Shown here: piece by piece, positions 51,568 through 60,429 of the stretch
Numbering within the stretch: position 1 is the first letter of the stretch
Layout: every line of letters starts with the position of its first letter
Assembly (NCBI GenBank): GCA_949296075.1
Contig: CASFNG010000005.1
Span: forward strand, 105,367 to 169,366
DNA: 64,000 nucleotides
Direction: 5' to 3'
Source: an uncultured Parabacteroides sp.
Lineage (GTDB): Bacteria; Bacteroidota; Bacteroidia; Bacteroidales; Tannerellaceae
Notes under the pieces: model-generated
Database searches by the model: none
What the model was told of the DNA's origin: nothing
The model's input: only the letters and a program-made list of their open reading frames with translations
Translations under genes and position numbers: made by a program

Positions 51568-52464
51568 ATGTGGATTTTTTTAGCCTTTTTATCGGCCTTT
51601 CTCTTAGGATGTTACGAGGTCAATAAGAAAATGTCGCTGAACGGGAACGCGGTTATCCCCGTCTTGTTCCTGAACACGCTGATAAGCAGCCTGTTATTTG
51701 TGCCGTTCATCCTGCTCTCATTCTGTACGGATTGGTTGGACGGCACGATGGTATATGTGCCCCATGCCTCGTTGGAGGATCATGCCCGGGTATTGGTCAA
51801 GGCGGTGATCGTGCTCTCCTCGTGGATCTCGGGCTATTTCGCCTTGAAGCATCTGCCGCTTACCATCACCGGCCCGATCAAGGCGAGTCAGCCCGTGCTC
51901 ACTCTTTTGGGGGCGATGCTCCTTTTCGGGGAGCGATTGAACCTGTACCAATGGATCGGGGTCTTGCTCTCTCTCGCCTCGTTCTACCTGCTCTCCTCCT
52001 CGGGTAAGAAGGAGGGGATCGTCTTCTCCCATAACAAATGGATATACCTGACGATCCTGTCCATCCTTACCGGTGCGCTAAGTGGGCTTTACGATAAGTA
52101 TTTGATGCGAAGCATGGACGTGATGACCGTGCAGGTATGGTTCAATATCTACCAATGTGGCATCATGGCCTGTATCCTCTTGTTCCTATGGTACCCGAAC
52201 CGGCGGCGGAGCACGCCTTTCCAATGGCGGTGGAACATCATTTTCATCTCCGTGTTCCTTTGCGTGGCGGATTGGGTTTATTTCTATGCCTTGACCTATC
52301 CTGACTCGATGATCTCCATCGTCTCGATGGTGCGCCGCAGCAATGTGCTGGTTACCTTCTTGGCGGGAGCGATCTTCTTCCATGAAAAAAACTTAAAGAA
52401 CAAGGCGATCGACCTATTCCTTGTGCTGTTAGGAATGATATTCCTATATTTGGGGACAAAATAG
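51568..52464 (+). CDS. EamA/DMT-family transporter
   Basis: 298 residues and ten membrane helices in two repeats of the EamA fold (IFLAFLSAFLLGCYEVNKKM, then YLTILSILTGALSGLYDKYL). The substrate is unknown; drug/metabolite transporters of this group export amino acids or other metabolites. It is co-oriented with truA and the DUF3256 gene 14 bases downstream, possibly one operon. Confidence 0.82.
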   Translation: MWIFLAFLSAFLLGCYEVNKKMSLNGNAVIPVLFLNTLISSLLFVPFILLSFCTDWLDGTMVYVPHASLEDHARVLVKAVIVLSSWISGYFALKHLPLTITGPIKASQPVLTLLGAMLLFGERLNLYQWIGVLLSLASFYLLSSSGKKEGIVFSHNKWIYLTILSILTGALSGLYDKYLMRSMDVMTVQVWFNIYQCGIMACILLFLWYPNRRRSTPFQWRWNIIFISVFLCVADWVYFYALTYPDSMISIVSMVRRSNVLVTFLAGAIFFHEKNLKNKAIDLFLVLLGMIFLYLGTK

Positions 52465-52478
52465 ATAGCGGATAGGAT

Positions 52479-53108
52479 ATGAAGCGATTGATATTTTCCC
52501 TTCTGGTTGGGGCTTGCTCTTTGGAAATGAGCGCGCAAGATATGGCGGGCGTCTTCACGGCGATGCCGGATCTTTACATCCCGCAGTTGGAAAGCGCCTG
52601 GCGGAAGGACTTGGTGGATATGTACAATTCCGGAAAGGAGGCTCGTTTGAAGAATACGATGAACGGCTTCTCCACTTTGAAGCGGCTGACGCCGGATTAC
52701 CTTCTGCTCCAGACCTCGGAACGAGGCACAGTGGAGATGAAATTGCTGCCTTTGGTGAATAACACCCACGTTGTCTGTATGATTTTTACCGTCGATGGGC
52801 CGGTTCCGGATAGCCGTATCAGTTTCTATACGACCGAATGGAAACCGTTGCCTGCCGCCGATCTTTTTACCGCCCCTGTCGGGGAATGGTATCTGAAGGA
52901 GGGGGTGGATCGTTCGTCCGAGGCTTATAAGGAGGCTGCCTCCCGGTTGGATATGGATCTGATCCATTATCAGTTGAGCGAGGAGTCACCAACCTTGACC
53001 GCCACCTATACGACTCCCGCTTATTTAGGTGAGGAGGAACGGAAGAAGGTGGAGCCTCTCCTTGCCGAACCAAAGGTATATACTTGGAAAAGATCCCATT
53101 TTGAGTGA
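52479..53108 (+). CDS. DUF3256 family secreted protein
   Basis: 209 residues. The signal peptide ends SLEMSAQ, and the mature part starts DMAGVFTAMPDLYIPQLESA, the DUF3256 signature found only in Bacteroidales. The family role is unknown. It starts 14 bases after the EamA transporter and is followed by a terminator. Confidence 0.82.
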   Translation: MKRLIFSLLVGACSLEMSAQDMAGVFTAMPDLYIPQLESAWRKDLVDMYNSGKEARLKNTMNGFSTLKRLTPDYLLLQTSERGTVEMKLLPLVNNTHVVCMIFTVDGPVPDSRISFYTTEWKPLPAADLFTAPVGEWYLKEGVDRSSEAYKEAASRLDMDLIHYQLSEESPTLTATYTTPAYLGEEERKKVEPLLAEPKVYTWKRSHFE

Positions 53109-53154
53109 CGAATCATGCTCCCCCTTGCTTGATAGGGGAGGGATAGATAGCGAA

Positions 53155-53195
53155 AAGGCTGCCCCGTTTAGGATGACGAGGCAGCCTTTTTCAGC
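53155..53195 (+). terminator. Terminator after the DUF3256 gene
   Basis: AAGGCTGCC (53155-53163) pairs with GGCAGCCTT (53180-53188), followed by TTTTC. Confidence 0.7.
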
Positions 53196-53231
53196 TGATA
53201 TGTGGCCGTTTATCGAGCCTTCATGGAGAGC

Positions 53232-54080
53232 TTAATAGGCGGGCGATACCAACGTCCCGTCTTCGCCGAACAGGATGGTCAGGTCCCGGTCTCTCCATTC
53301 CAACTCAAACTCGTAGAAAATACCATCCGGGCGCTCCACGACGTGGAGATCGTCGATCCGGTAGGAGGCATATTCCGAGGAGCGGAGCGCGCTCATGACC
53401 ACATCCGGCAGGGAGGAGGAGCGGATCTCCCAGCGTGTGAGTACCCACTGATTGTCCGTATCCAGCCATACCTCCTTATGGATACGCTCGTGAAGGATGT
53501 CCACCTCGGTGCCGTTATACTCTTTGTCGATCTCGAAAAGGGTCGCGCCCGGGTACATCTCCTGGATCAGCTCCTTGATCGTGTTGGGTGTGGTAGAGGG
53601 GCGATGGATCTCATCCTGGCTCCCGTCAGTCCGTTCGTTGATCAGGTAGCCATCTTCCGAGTAATGGAGATTCATCTCTGCCTCGCCTCTCTCTATATCA
53701 AGCACATAGATCGTTTCCGTGTCCGGCCGCTCGATCTTGTCCACGTCGTCCACTCGCCAATTGGCGTACTCGCTGGACTCAAAACTGCTCCGGATAGCGG
53801 CGGGCAATCTGTCGTAGGTAAGATCCGTCTCCGTGAGCAGCCAGTTTCCCTGCCGGTCGAACCAGGCTTCCGCCTCATACCCTTCCGTATGGAAATCCGC
53901 TTTCGAGTATCCGGACTCGTTCTCCCAATGTACACGGCTCGCGTCCGGGTATTTGATGTCGAATGCCTGGGTTACGGCACTCTCCGGGATGAACTTATTA
54001 TCATCATCATCGTCGCACGACATGAAAAAGAAGGCGCTACCGCTTATCAACGCTGCCCAAATTAATCCTTTTGTTCTCAT
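53232..54080 (-). CDS. PepSY-like (DUF2874) lipoprotein
   Basis: 282 residues with a lipobox (SAFFFMSCDDDDDNKF, Cys about 22). Two tandem PepSY-like units follow: FDIKYPDASRVHWENESGY with AEAWFDRQGNWLLTETDL, and IQEMYPGATLFEIDKEYNG with KEVWLDTDNQWVLTRWEI. Each ends with a DDV/DDL segment (YANWRVDDVDKIER, YASYRIDDLHVVER). This repeated form is common in Bacteroides as surface or periplasmic beta-lactamase-inhibitor-like proteins. No enzymatic motif. It is convergent with the DUF3256 gene across a terminator. Confidence 0.8.
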   Translation of the reverse strand: MRTKGLIWAALISGSAFFFMSCDDDDDNKFIPESAVTQAFDIKYPDASRVHWENESGYSKADFHTEGYEAEAWFDRQGNWLLTETDLTYDRLPAAIRSSFESSEYANWRVDDVDKIERPDTETIYVLDIERGEAEMNLHYSEDGYLINERTDGSQDEIHRPSTTPNTIKELIQEMYPGATLFEIDKEYNGTEVDILHERIHKEVWLDTDNQWVLTRWEIRSSSLPDVVMSALRSSEYASYRIDDLHVVERPDGIFYEFELEWRDRDLTILFGEDGTLVSPAY

Positions 54081-54343
54081 ATAAATAATTGTTTGATGAA
54101 TAATCCTTTATAGGGCGGTGGCTTCCTATGATCGTTTTTCCCTCTGAAATATCCTCTCTATGTGGATGATAGCGAATAAGAACCCCAACCTTTCTGATGC
54201 GAAGATAGGGCCCAATTTGGAAAAATTTCGGAAATTCCCGGAAACCTGCGCCTCTTTTCGTTTTTTCTTCCAGAGGTTTTCCCCGATCCATGAGGAACTT
54301 TTTCCCGCCTTTCTATCCCCCCTTTCCCTATCTATAAAAAAGT

Positions 54344-54377
54344 GAGGTGAGATGCCTCTTGAAAGACATCCCACCTC
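54344..54377 (-). terminator. Terminator after the POT transporter
   Basis: An 11-bp stem (GAGGTGGGATG on the minus strand) whose one irregular pair is G-U in the leftward RNA, followed by ACTTTTTTAT. Confidence 0.75.
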
Positions 54378-54462
54378 GTTTGTCAGATCGAAAGATCTCG
54401 TATCTTGATCGCCTGCGCCATCCGGCATCATCGCCAGAGGTGAGGCGTTGTTTGCCGGCTTG

Positions 54463-56121
54463 TCAAGCCACTTTCTCTAATTTCTTCATGATGGAGAACA
54501 TGAACAGCGCGGAGAGCAGGCAGAGAACGATCAATACGCTCCATACCATCCACAGCTCCATGCCGCCCCACAGATAGCCGATGATCGCCACCAAGTAGTT
54601 ACCGATCGCCGTAGCCACGAACCAGCCACCCATCATCATGCCCTTGTATTTCGGGGGAGCTACCTTTGATACGAAAGATATACCCATCGGCGAGAGCAAC
54701 AGCTCGGCGAAGGTAAGTACCAAATAGGTAGATATAAGCCAATTGGGAGATACCAATACTTGCAGGTTGCTGTCGGCGGCTAACGCGTCGGGCGTAGGCA
54801 GCCCGATCGAACCGATCGCGAGGATCAAGAAACCGCAGGCGGCTATCAGCATACCCAAGCCGATCTTACGCGGAGCGGAGGGCTCTTTCTTGCGGTTGGC
54901 CAGCGCCCCGAAGATCGCCAGCGATACCGGTGTGAGCACAACCACGAAGAAGGGGTTGAATTGTTGGAAAGTCTGCGGCAGGATGGTCAGCGTCTCGTCC
55001 ATAGCCATGTATTTCGCCCCGAGAGCCACCAAGGAGGCGACGGTGATGATACCCGCGATGGTTTTGCCCTTGCTTGTCGTAGACTGGAAGGTAGCGAAGC
55101 CGGCATAGACGGCGATCACGAGCAGCGTCAGGTTGATCACGTCGAACCCGATCCGGTCGAATCCGGTCACTTGGCTCGTCGTATAGTCGCGGGCGAAGAA
55201 GGTCATGGTCAAGCCGTTCTGGTGGAAAGCCATCCAGAAGAACAATACCACGGCGAATACCAGCAGCAAGGCGATGATGCGCTGCTTGGTCTCCGCGGGC
55301 GAAAGCTCCTCGTGCGGCGTATGGGTCTTTGCCTCGGCCTGCTTCGTGTTAATATCCGCGTGCTTGAAGGTAGAGCGGAAGCCCATGTAAATCGCCATCG
55401 ACAGGATCAGGGAGATGCAAGCCACCCCGAAACCATAGTTGTAGGCCTCCGACAATCGCTCGATATAGGTAGAGCAGAAAGTGGCCATATCCCCGGTGAA
55501 ATGCTGTGCCTCCTGGAGCGATGCCAATACCGCCTTGTTCTCGGCGGAGATCGTACCGTTCAGGAACTGATGCGCCAGCGCCGGGATTTGCGACTCATAG
55601 AAGAGGTTGTATTTCCCCAGCATCCAGTCGGTCATCTTGGTTGCCGCTGTCGGGGCATACATGGCACCGATGTTGATCGCCATGTAGAACAGGCTGAAGG
55701 CCTGATCCCGTTTATCTTTGTACTCGGGAGCGTCGTAAAGGTTGCCCACCATGACCTGCAAATTCCCCTTGAATAATCCGGTTCCGCAGGCGATCAGCGC
55801 GAGGGATCCGAACATCATGATCTTGCCCGACTCCGGGTCTGTCGGTATCGCTAACAGCAGATACCCGATAAACATGATGACGATGCCGGAGGTTACCATC
55901 TTCCCGTAGCCGAAGCGGTCGGCCATCATACCACCGATCAGCGGCATGAAGTAAACGAAAGCCAGGAAGCTCGCGAATATCGTGGATGTCTCCGCGGCGG
56001 TATAACCGAATTTCGCTTGCAGGAACAGGGTAAAGATCGCAAGCATGGTGTAATAGCCGAAGCGCTCGCCCGTATTGGCTAACGCCAAGGCAAAAAGTCC
56101 TTTTGGTTGTCCTTGTAACAT
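54463..56121 (-). CDS. POT/PTR proton-coupled peptide transporter
   Basis: 552 residues, 12-14 membrane helices. The POT signature is ANTGERFGYYTMLAIFTLFL (ExxERFxYY), together with FSLFYMAINIGAMYAP (FYxxINxG). It imports di- and tripeptides with protons. The long central loop (ADINTKQAEAKTHTPHEEL) is normal for the bacterial form. It ends before a terminator and is followed upstream by the DUF4831 gene on the same strand (26-base gap), so the two may be co-transcribed. Confidence 0.93.
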   Translation of the reverse strand: MLQGQPKGLFALALANTGERFGYYTMLAIFTLFLQAKFGYTAAETSTIFASFLAFVYFMPLIGGMMADRFGYGKMVTSGIVIMFIGYLLLAIPTDPESGKIMMFGSLALIACGTGLFKGNLQVMVGNLYDAPEYKDKRDQAFSLFYMAINIGAMYAPTAATKMTDWMLGKYNLFYESQIPALAHQFLNGTISAENKAVLASLQEAQHFTGDMATFCSTYIERLSEAYNYGFGVACISLILSMAIYMGFRSTFKHADINTKQAEAKTHTPHEELSPAETKQRIIALLLVFAVVLFFWMAFHQNGLTMTFFARDYTTSQVTGFDRIGFDVINLTLLVIAVYAGFATFQSTTSKGKTIAGIITVASLVALGAKYMAMDETLTILPQTFQQFNPFFVVVLTPVSLAIFGALANRKKEPSAPRKIGLGMLIAACGFLILAIGSIGLPTPDALAADSNLQVLVSPNWLISTYLVLTFAELLLSPMGISFVSKVAPPKYKGMMMGGWFVATAIGNYLVAIIGYLWGGMELWMVWSVLIVLCLLSALFMFSIMKKLEKVA

Positions 56122-56147
56122 GGTGTTTTAGATATTAGGTTTAAACA

Positions 56148-57212
56148 TTATTGAATAATCTGCTTGATGGCGCCTGTCTCCGGGTAGAACCATACCTTTA
56201 CCGGAGCCTTCTTGTCCTCGAACATCACGGGTGCCAATCCTTCCCGGGTGCCGAACTGGGTGATCTGTGCCTCGCCCTTGTATAAGGTCTTCTTTCCCCG
56301 GAAGATCTCTATGCTGGCCTTGCCTGGTACGTTATAAACGATCCCCTTCAGCGACTTTTCCTTCTTCTCGGCCTCTTTCGGGTCGAGGGCAGGCGCGCGT
56401 TCGATAGCCGTCAGGCTCATGTAAACCGGCTCGCCTCCTAAGTCGTCAGCGTCCACGATTCCCATCTGGCGTGAGAAGCGGAACAGGATCTCTTTCTCCA
56501 GCTCGTCGTTCGGGATGAGGCTTACCTCGAAATGCTCCGTCTCACGGCTGACCGTCCCGGTGAAGAGGTGCGTCAGTGCCTGCTCCTGTTCTTCCAGCTG
56601 CTGGATCACCAATTTCATGGCGTCCCCATCGGGGGGCAGGTTGTCTGCCTCACCGGTCAGGATATTCAGCCGGCTGTCGCGGATGCGGTAGATCTGCTTG
56701 GCTGCCACCTCCGCTTGCTTGGCGGTCGACCCGGCCATCAGCAGCTCCTCGCTGAGCACGGAAGCTCCGGAGATCTTGGGTTTGTTCTTTTTCTCGCTCG
56801 TAGAGTCCTCTTCCGCGTCGGTCGGTGTATATTCCGCGTTGATGGAGCAAAGCAGGCCGTCTTCCGTCAGATAGGCGTAAGGGGCTACCGTCCCTTGCTT
56901 GAACTCTACGATATAAGTGTTGTCAGCGTCGGGGAGCCCCCGGTTGATTAACGTGATCTTTCCTAACTCGAAATAGACCTGATCTTCCGTCACGACCTCC
57001 TTCACGCCTAAATATTTCTCGGCATACTGATAATAAGGCCCCGCCTTGCAGGTCACTTTCGTCACCTCGGCATCCACGACCAACGAGGTCTTGGGCAACG
57101 AGTAGGTGATCCCGAAGTCGTTCGCTTTTACGGCGTTCTTTTTCACCACCTTGGTCTGCGCGAGGAGCGGCATACCGAGGAGCAAACCTGCCATAATGAT
57201 CCAGTTTTTCAT
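56148..57212 (-). CDS. DUF4831 family secreted protein
   Basis: 354 residues with a signal peptide (MAGLLLGMPLLAQ). It matches the DUF4831 family of Bacteroidales (YSLPKTSLVVDAEVTKVTCK, then KQAEVAAKQIYRIRDSRLNI, and the C-terminal VWFYPETGAIKQI). Function unknown. It reads from a TAGTTTTG -7 box (57245-57252 on the complement) in a leader that is duplicated at 63405-63562. The POT gene lies 26 bases downstream. Confidence 0.8.
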   Translation of the reverse strand: MKNWIIMAGLLLGMPLLAQTKVVKKNAVKANDFGITYSLPKTSLVVDAEVTKVTCKAGPYYQYAEKYLGVKEVVTEDQVYFELGKITLINRGLPDADNTYIVEFKQGTVAPYAYLTEDGLLCSINAEYTPTDAEEDSTSEKKNKPKISGASVLSEELLMAGSTAKQAEVAAKQIYRIRDSRLNILTGEADNLPPDGDAMKLVIQQLEEQEQALTHLFTGTVSRETEHFEVSLIPNDELEKEILFRFSRQMGIVDADDLGGEPVYMSLTAIERAPALDPKEAEKKEKSLKGIVYNVPGKASIEIFRGKKTLYKGEAQITQFGTREGLAPVMFEDKKAPVKVWFYPETGAIKQIIQ

Positions 57213-57359
57213 GTCTCAGCTATTTAATATCTGTATATATTGTGCAAAACTAAAAAAAATCGGGGAATATCGGCATGAAGTGAAAGAAAAACATCGTGAG
57301 CCTTTCCATAAACCCTCCGCGTCGTTTCCAAAAAGATAGCGCATCTTTTGGGGAGAAAC
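57204..57359. repeat. Direct repeat copy 1 (DUF4831 start codon, leader and promoter)
   Basis: 156 bp, nearly identical to 63405-63562 with two single-base indels and one substitution. It includes codons 1-3 of DUF4831, a TAGTTTTG -7 element and about 100 bases upstream. Confidence 0.9.
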
Positions 57360-57534
57360 ATGGGGAGGGGGTCTTTGACAGTGGCAGTACGGAAATAGTC
57401 AAATGGGATGCGGGTCTTCTCAGGCGTAATATAATTTTGTATATATATGTCAAATCGACAGTCAGCCGCGAGGCCAGGCGCGACGCGAAGGACAAACCGG
57501 CGGGGCATATGCCGCACGAGCTCGTGAATAGCCC

Positions 57535-57573
57535 CTCCCCGCAGATAACAAGAAGGATTATCTGCGGGGGGAG
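57535..57573 (-). terminator. Hairpin downstream of the susD remnant
   Basis: The arms CCCCGCAGATAA and TTATCTGCGGGG are separated by 9 bases, 20 bases past the remnant's stop. The stem is strong but the following tract is not T-rich, so it is either a weak terminator or an RNA-stabilising hairpin. The rest of 57360-57592 holds nothing I recognise. Confidence 0.55.
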
Positions 57574-57592
57574 CGGTTATAAAAATGGAAGA

Positions 57593-57847
57593 TTAATAAT
57601 TATCATTCTGTGTTAATGCGCCTCCTACATAGTCGATCTCGCTTTGTGGAATCGGATAGGGGTATGTCTTATCGGTAACGAGTGTCCCGGCGCCGGAATA
57701 CTTGCCTTCATCAGTCTTGCCGAATTCCTGCATCGTAGATACGAAGGTGCCCCAGCGAATTAAGTCGTAGAAGCGTAGTCCCTCGCCTGCAAGTTCGATA
57801 CGGCGTTCGTGGCGAACGGCGGCACGCAGGTCATCGGAAGCTTTCAC
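57593..57847 (-). pseudogene. RagB/SusD C-terminal remnant
   Basis: 84 codons ending at the natural C-terminus of a SusD/RagB outer-membrane glycan-binding lipoprotein: AAVRHERRIELAGEGLRFYD, then LIRWGTF and YPYPIPQSEIDYVGGALTQN. A whole SusD is about 500-600 residues; here the signal peptide, lipobox and the TPR core are gone. The frame opens at a GTG with no ribosome site, right after AT-rich sequence that follows the anti-sigma gene. The expected susC between the anti-sigma gene and susD is also missing, so a deletion of roughly 4-5 kb is likely. It is not expected to be functional. Confidence 0.85.
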
Positions 57848-57948
57848 TTTATATTTTAATAATACTGTGTTTTTTATTTGTGTTTTATTGATAATTATAT
57901 GTTTATCATAGGCGTTATTGTTTTTATGATTAATAATTCAATGATTAA

Positions 57949-58818
57949 TTATTTGATTACTATAGTATCTTTCAGTATTTGATAGCGAATGCCCGTATTC
58001 GTCTTTATCACATTGAGAATCTCCGATAAGTCTTCGTTGTTACGGAAACTACCGCTAAACCTTAATTTTTTTATCTCTTGATTCTCATAACGAAATATAA
58101 CATTATAGTTCCTTTCCAACAACCTTGTTATATCTTGCAGATACATCATTTCAAAAGACAAGGAACCTCCTCTCCATTGGGCGAATAGTTTCTTATCGTA
58201 AGGCACTACTTCTATCTTATTTTTACTTTTATCATAAACCGCCACTTGGTTTGGCTCAAGTAAGATCTCTTGTTTAGTCAACGTAGGTTGTACGGCAACC
58301 TTGCCATTGAACAAGGTTGTGGTTAGTTGCGAGTCTTCCATATAAGCGGAAACATTAAAGGTCGTGCCAATCGCTTTCACATCAATGCCGTTTGCCTTTA
58401 CAACAAATGGTAAGTCTTTATTCTTTGCGACTTCAAAATAAGCTTCTCCATCCAAATAAATGTTACGATTGGAATGGCCGTAGTTCTCCGCGTATTTTAA
58501 GGTTGTACAAGAGTTAAGCCAAACTTTCGTGCCATCCGGCAATTGCAAATAGCTCTTCTCCCCTTTGCTCGTTATTAATTTATACATTCCAACTGTCGAT
58601 GGGTCCTTTTGATTTATGAGATAAAACGTTGATAGCGAAATACCTATGCCAAAAAGTATGGCAACGGCATATTTCATGTATTGAAGGAATAGCCTTCTTG
58701 TTCTCATTTTTGAAATAGTTTTTTTCTCTATGGATGAAAACAAACGCTCCCACTCCTTATCAATATTTACTTCATCTTTGAGACTTTCCGCAATTATTTT
58801 TTTTATATATTCCTTCAT
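57949..58818 (-). CDS. FecR-family anti-sigma factor
   Basis: 289 residues. A short cytoplasmic N-terminus (EWERLFSSIEKKTISKMRTR) is followed by one membrane helix (YAVAILFGIGISLSTFYLI), a periplasmic FecR domain (ITSKGEKSYLQLPDGTKVWL, then YLDGEAYFEVAKN) and a C-terminal DUF4974 domain (LLERNYNVIFRYENQEIKKL). It normally receives a signal from a SusC-type TonB transporter and releases the ECF sigma factor. The cognate susC/D are missing here, leaving the pair without its visible target. Confidence 0.9.
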   Translation of the reverse strand: MKEYIKKIIAESLKDEVNIDKEWERLFSSIEKKTISKMRTRRLFLQYMKYAVAILFGIGISLSTFYLINQKDPSTVGMYKLITSKGEKSYLQLPDGTKVWLNSCTTLKYAENYGHSNRNIYLDGEAYFEVAKNKDLPFVVKANGIDVKAIGTTFNVSAYMEDSQLTTTLFNGKVAVQPTLTKQEILLEPNQVAVYDKSKNKIEVVPYDKKLFAQWRGGSLSFEMMYLQDITRLLERNYNVIFRYENQEIKKLRFSGSFRNNEDLSEILNVIKTNTGIRYQILKDTIVIK

Positions 58819-58899
58819 TGTCTTTTCTCGATTCTATATGTATGACACTTCAAAACGATGTGCTACTTACAAGATTGATGAATTTTTGTGTGATATTTT

Positions 58900-59454
58900 T
58901 CAAGAAGCCAGATAATCTTTCAATCTACTTTTCAAGATCTTAAGGGCTCTATATATCTGTGTTTCCACTGTACGGGCGGAGATGTCCAATTTATCCGCTA
59001 TCTCTTGGTTCTTGAGTCCATTTATGCGACTCAGTTTAAAAATAGATTTACATTGATCTGGCAATTCCTCTATCGCATTTTCCGTGATTCGTTCTATTTC
59101 AAAAATACGAAGTATCGAATAAGGGTCATGATCTTCCACAGGCCCTTGTTTTTCCAGCTCTGATATTTCATATCGAGGGATGTCAATGGTTCCGGTAGAA
59201 CGAAGATAATTGAGACATTCGTTCTGTATAGCCTTGTATAAATAAGCGTTTAAAGACGTGTGAATATCAATGTTCTCACGCTTTTCCCAGAAACGGAGAA
59301 AGACGTTCTGTAAGATGTCTTTGGCGTCTTCCGGATCGGGGATAAATTTCCGGCAATGTATATAAAGTTGGAGATAAACAGACTTGAACAGGATATTAAA
59401 GGCGGCTATATCTCCTTGTTTGATCAATTCGATTATCTTGTTGTCTGATGCCAT
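58900..59454 (-). CDS. ECF-type RNA polymerase sigma factor
   Basis: 184 residues with region 2 (FNILFKSVYLQLYIHCRKFI, then DAKDILQNVFLRFWEKREN) and region 4 (IEELPDQCKSIFKLSRINGL, KNQEIADKLDISARTVETQI). It belongs to the Bacteroidetes FecI-like sigma group that pairs with FecR proteins to induce polysaccharide loci. It lies 81 bases upstream of its anti-sigma gene on the same strand. Confidence 0.92.
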   Translation of the reverse strand: MASDNKIIELIKQGDIAAFNILFKSVYLQLYIHCRKFIPDPEDAKDILQNVFLRFWEKRENIDIHTSLNAYLYKAIQNECLNYLRSTGTIDIPRYEISELEKQGPVEDHDPYSILRIFEIERITENAIEELPDQCKSIFKLSRINGLKNQEIADKLDISARTVETQIYRALKILKSRLKDYLAS

Positions 59455-59553
59455 TTTATTCCCGTGTCTTATTAGAAAGTTGGAGCGTATAGGCGAGGGA
59501 GAATATTCCTTGGGCCTATACGCTTACTGCCGGTCAATTAACGCTAATCCTAA

Positions 59554-60408
59554 TTATAAGATTTCGTTTGCGGCTTTATTGAAATATTGGATACATTCTT
59601 TAATATCCGGCACGGAGTTTTCCCAGTTGTATTCATACTCGATAGAAAATACTCCCTTGAAGTTCTGGGATTTAAGCTCTTTCAACATACCCTTTACATC
59701 GAGTATGCCTGTGCCCCAGATCACGTCGTGTTGCTCTTTCTCTCCTGCTTTTTGGGGGGCTATATCCTTGAAATGCAAAGAGATGATCCGGCCTTTGAGT
59801 TGTTTTAAGCAATCGATCTGGTTTAATCCCTCCCGGCGCCAATGGCCTACGTCGGAACAAGAGCCAAGCGATTGACTGCGTCCGGAGATGGCTTTCAACA
59901 GGTTCTCGGGTTTCCAGTAGTCGGAGGGCCGCGGATGATTATGGACGGAGATCTTGATGTTGTATTGCTTAGACAATTTTTCTACCAGGTCCCAGTCACT
60001 TAAAGCTGGTTCGCAAGTGATAAATTCTAAGTCCATCGACTTTGCGAACTTGAACATCTTTTCCCAATCGGATGACTTTTCGGCTACATACACCCCGGTT
60101 CCTACGATCTTGATACCTTTGGATGCCGCAAGCTCCTTGATCTCTTTCTGAGTTTGTGCATCGAGGTTAAAATCGAATACTTTGTCCCCCCATTTACCGC
60201 CAAGTTTATGACCGGGATAAACCTCGATGTATTTCAATCCGAGTTCTTGCGTCTTGTCGAGAGCTTCCGTCAATGGGAACAGATGGAAGCTATAGGATTG
60301 CATACTTAGACGCCATCCGTTCTTCTCGGCTTTCGTTTGCGCCTCGGTTGGAGTAGCCAATAGGAAGCAAACGATCGCGACCATTATTTTATAGATATGT
60401 CTTATCAT
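59554..60408 (-). CDS. Secreted sugar phosphate isomerase/epimerase-like TIM-barrel protein
   Basis: 284 residues with a signal peptide (IMVAIVCFLLATPTEAQT). The xylose-isomerase-like barrel (AP endonuclease 2 fold) shows metal-ligand positions at KYIEVYPGHKLGG, EFITCEPALSDWD, KISVHNHPRPSDY, SCSDVGHWRREGL, ISLHFKDI and FSIEYEYNWE (E, D/H, H, E types). It lies 21 bases after the Gfo/Idh/MocA gene in one operon. In such clusters these proteins are thought to act on keto-sugars or as hydratases in 3-keto-glycoside breakdown; this is inferred from context. Confidence 0.82.
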   Translation of the reverse strand: MIRHIYKIMVAIVCFLLATPTEAQTKAEKNGWRLSMQSYSFHLFPLTEALDKTQELGLKYIEVYPGHKLGGKWGDKVFDFNLDAQTQKEIKELAASKGIKIVGTGVYVAEKSSDWEKMFKFAKSMDLEFITCEPALSDWDLVEKLSKQYNIKISVHNHPRPSDYWKPENLLKAISGRSQSLGSCSDVGHWRREGLNQIDCLKQLKGRIISLHFKDIAPQKAGEKEQHDVIWGTGILDVKGMLKELKSQNFKGVFSIEYEYNWENSVPDIKECIQYFNKAANEIL

Positions 60409-60429
60409 ATTCGGCCGTTATTAAAAGGT

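Noticed and set aside
53202-54065. 287-codon frame on the plus strand opposite the PepSY-like gene
   Set aside because: The minus-strand gene has a lipobox and repeated domains; the plus frame is its shadow.
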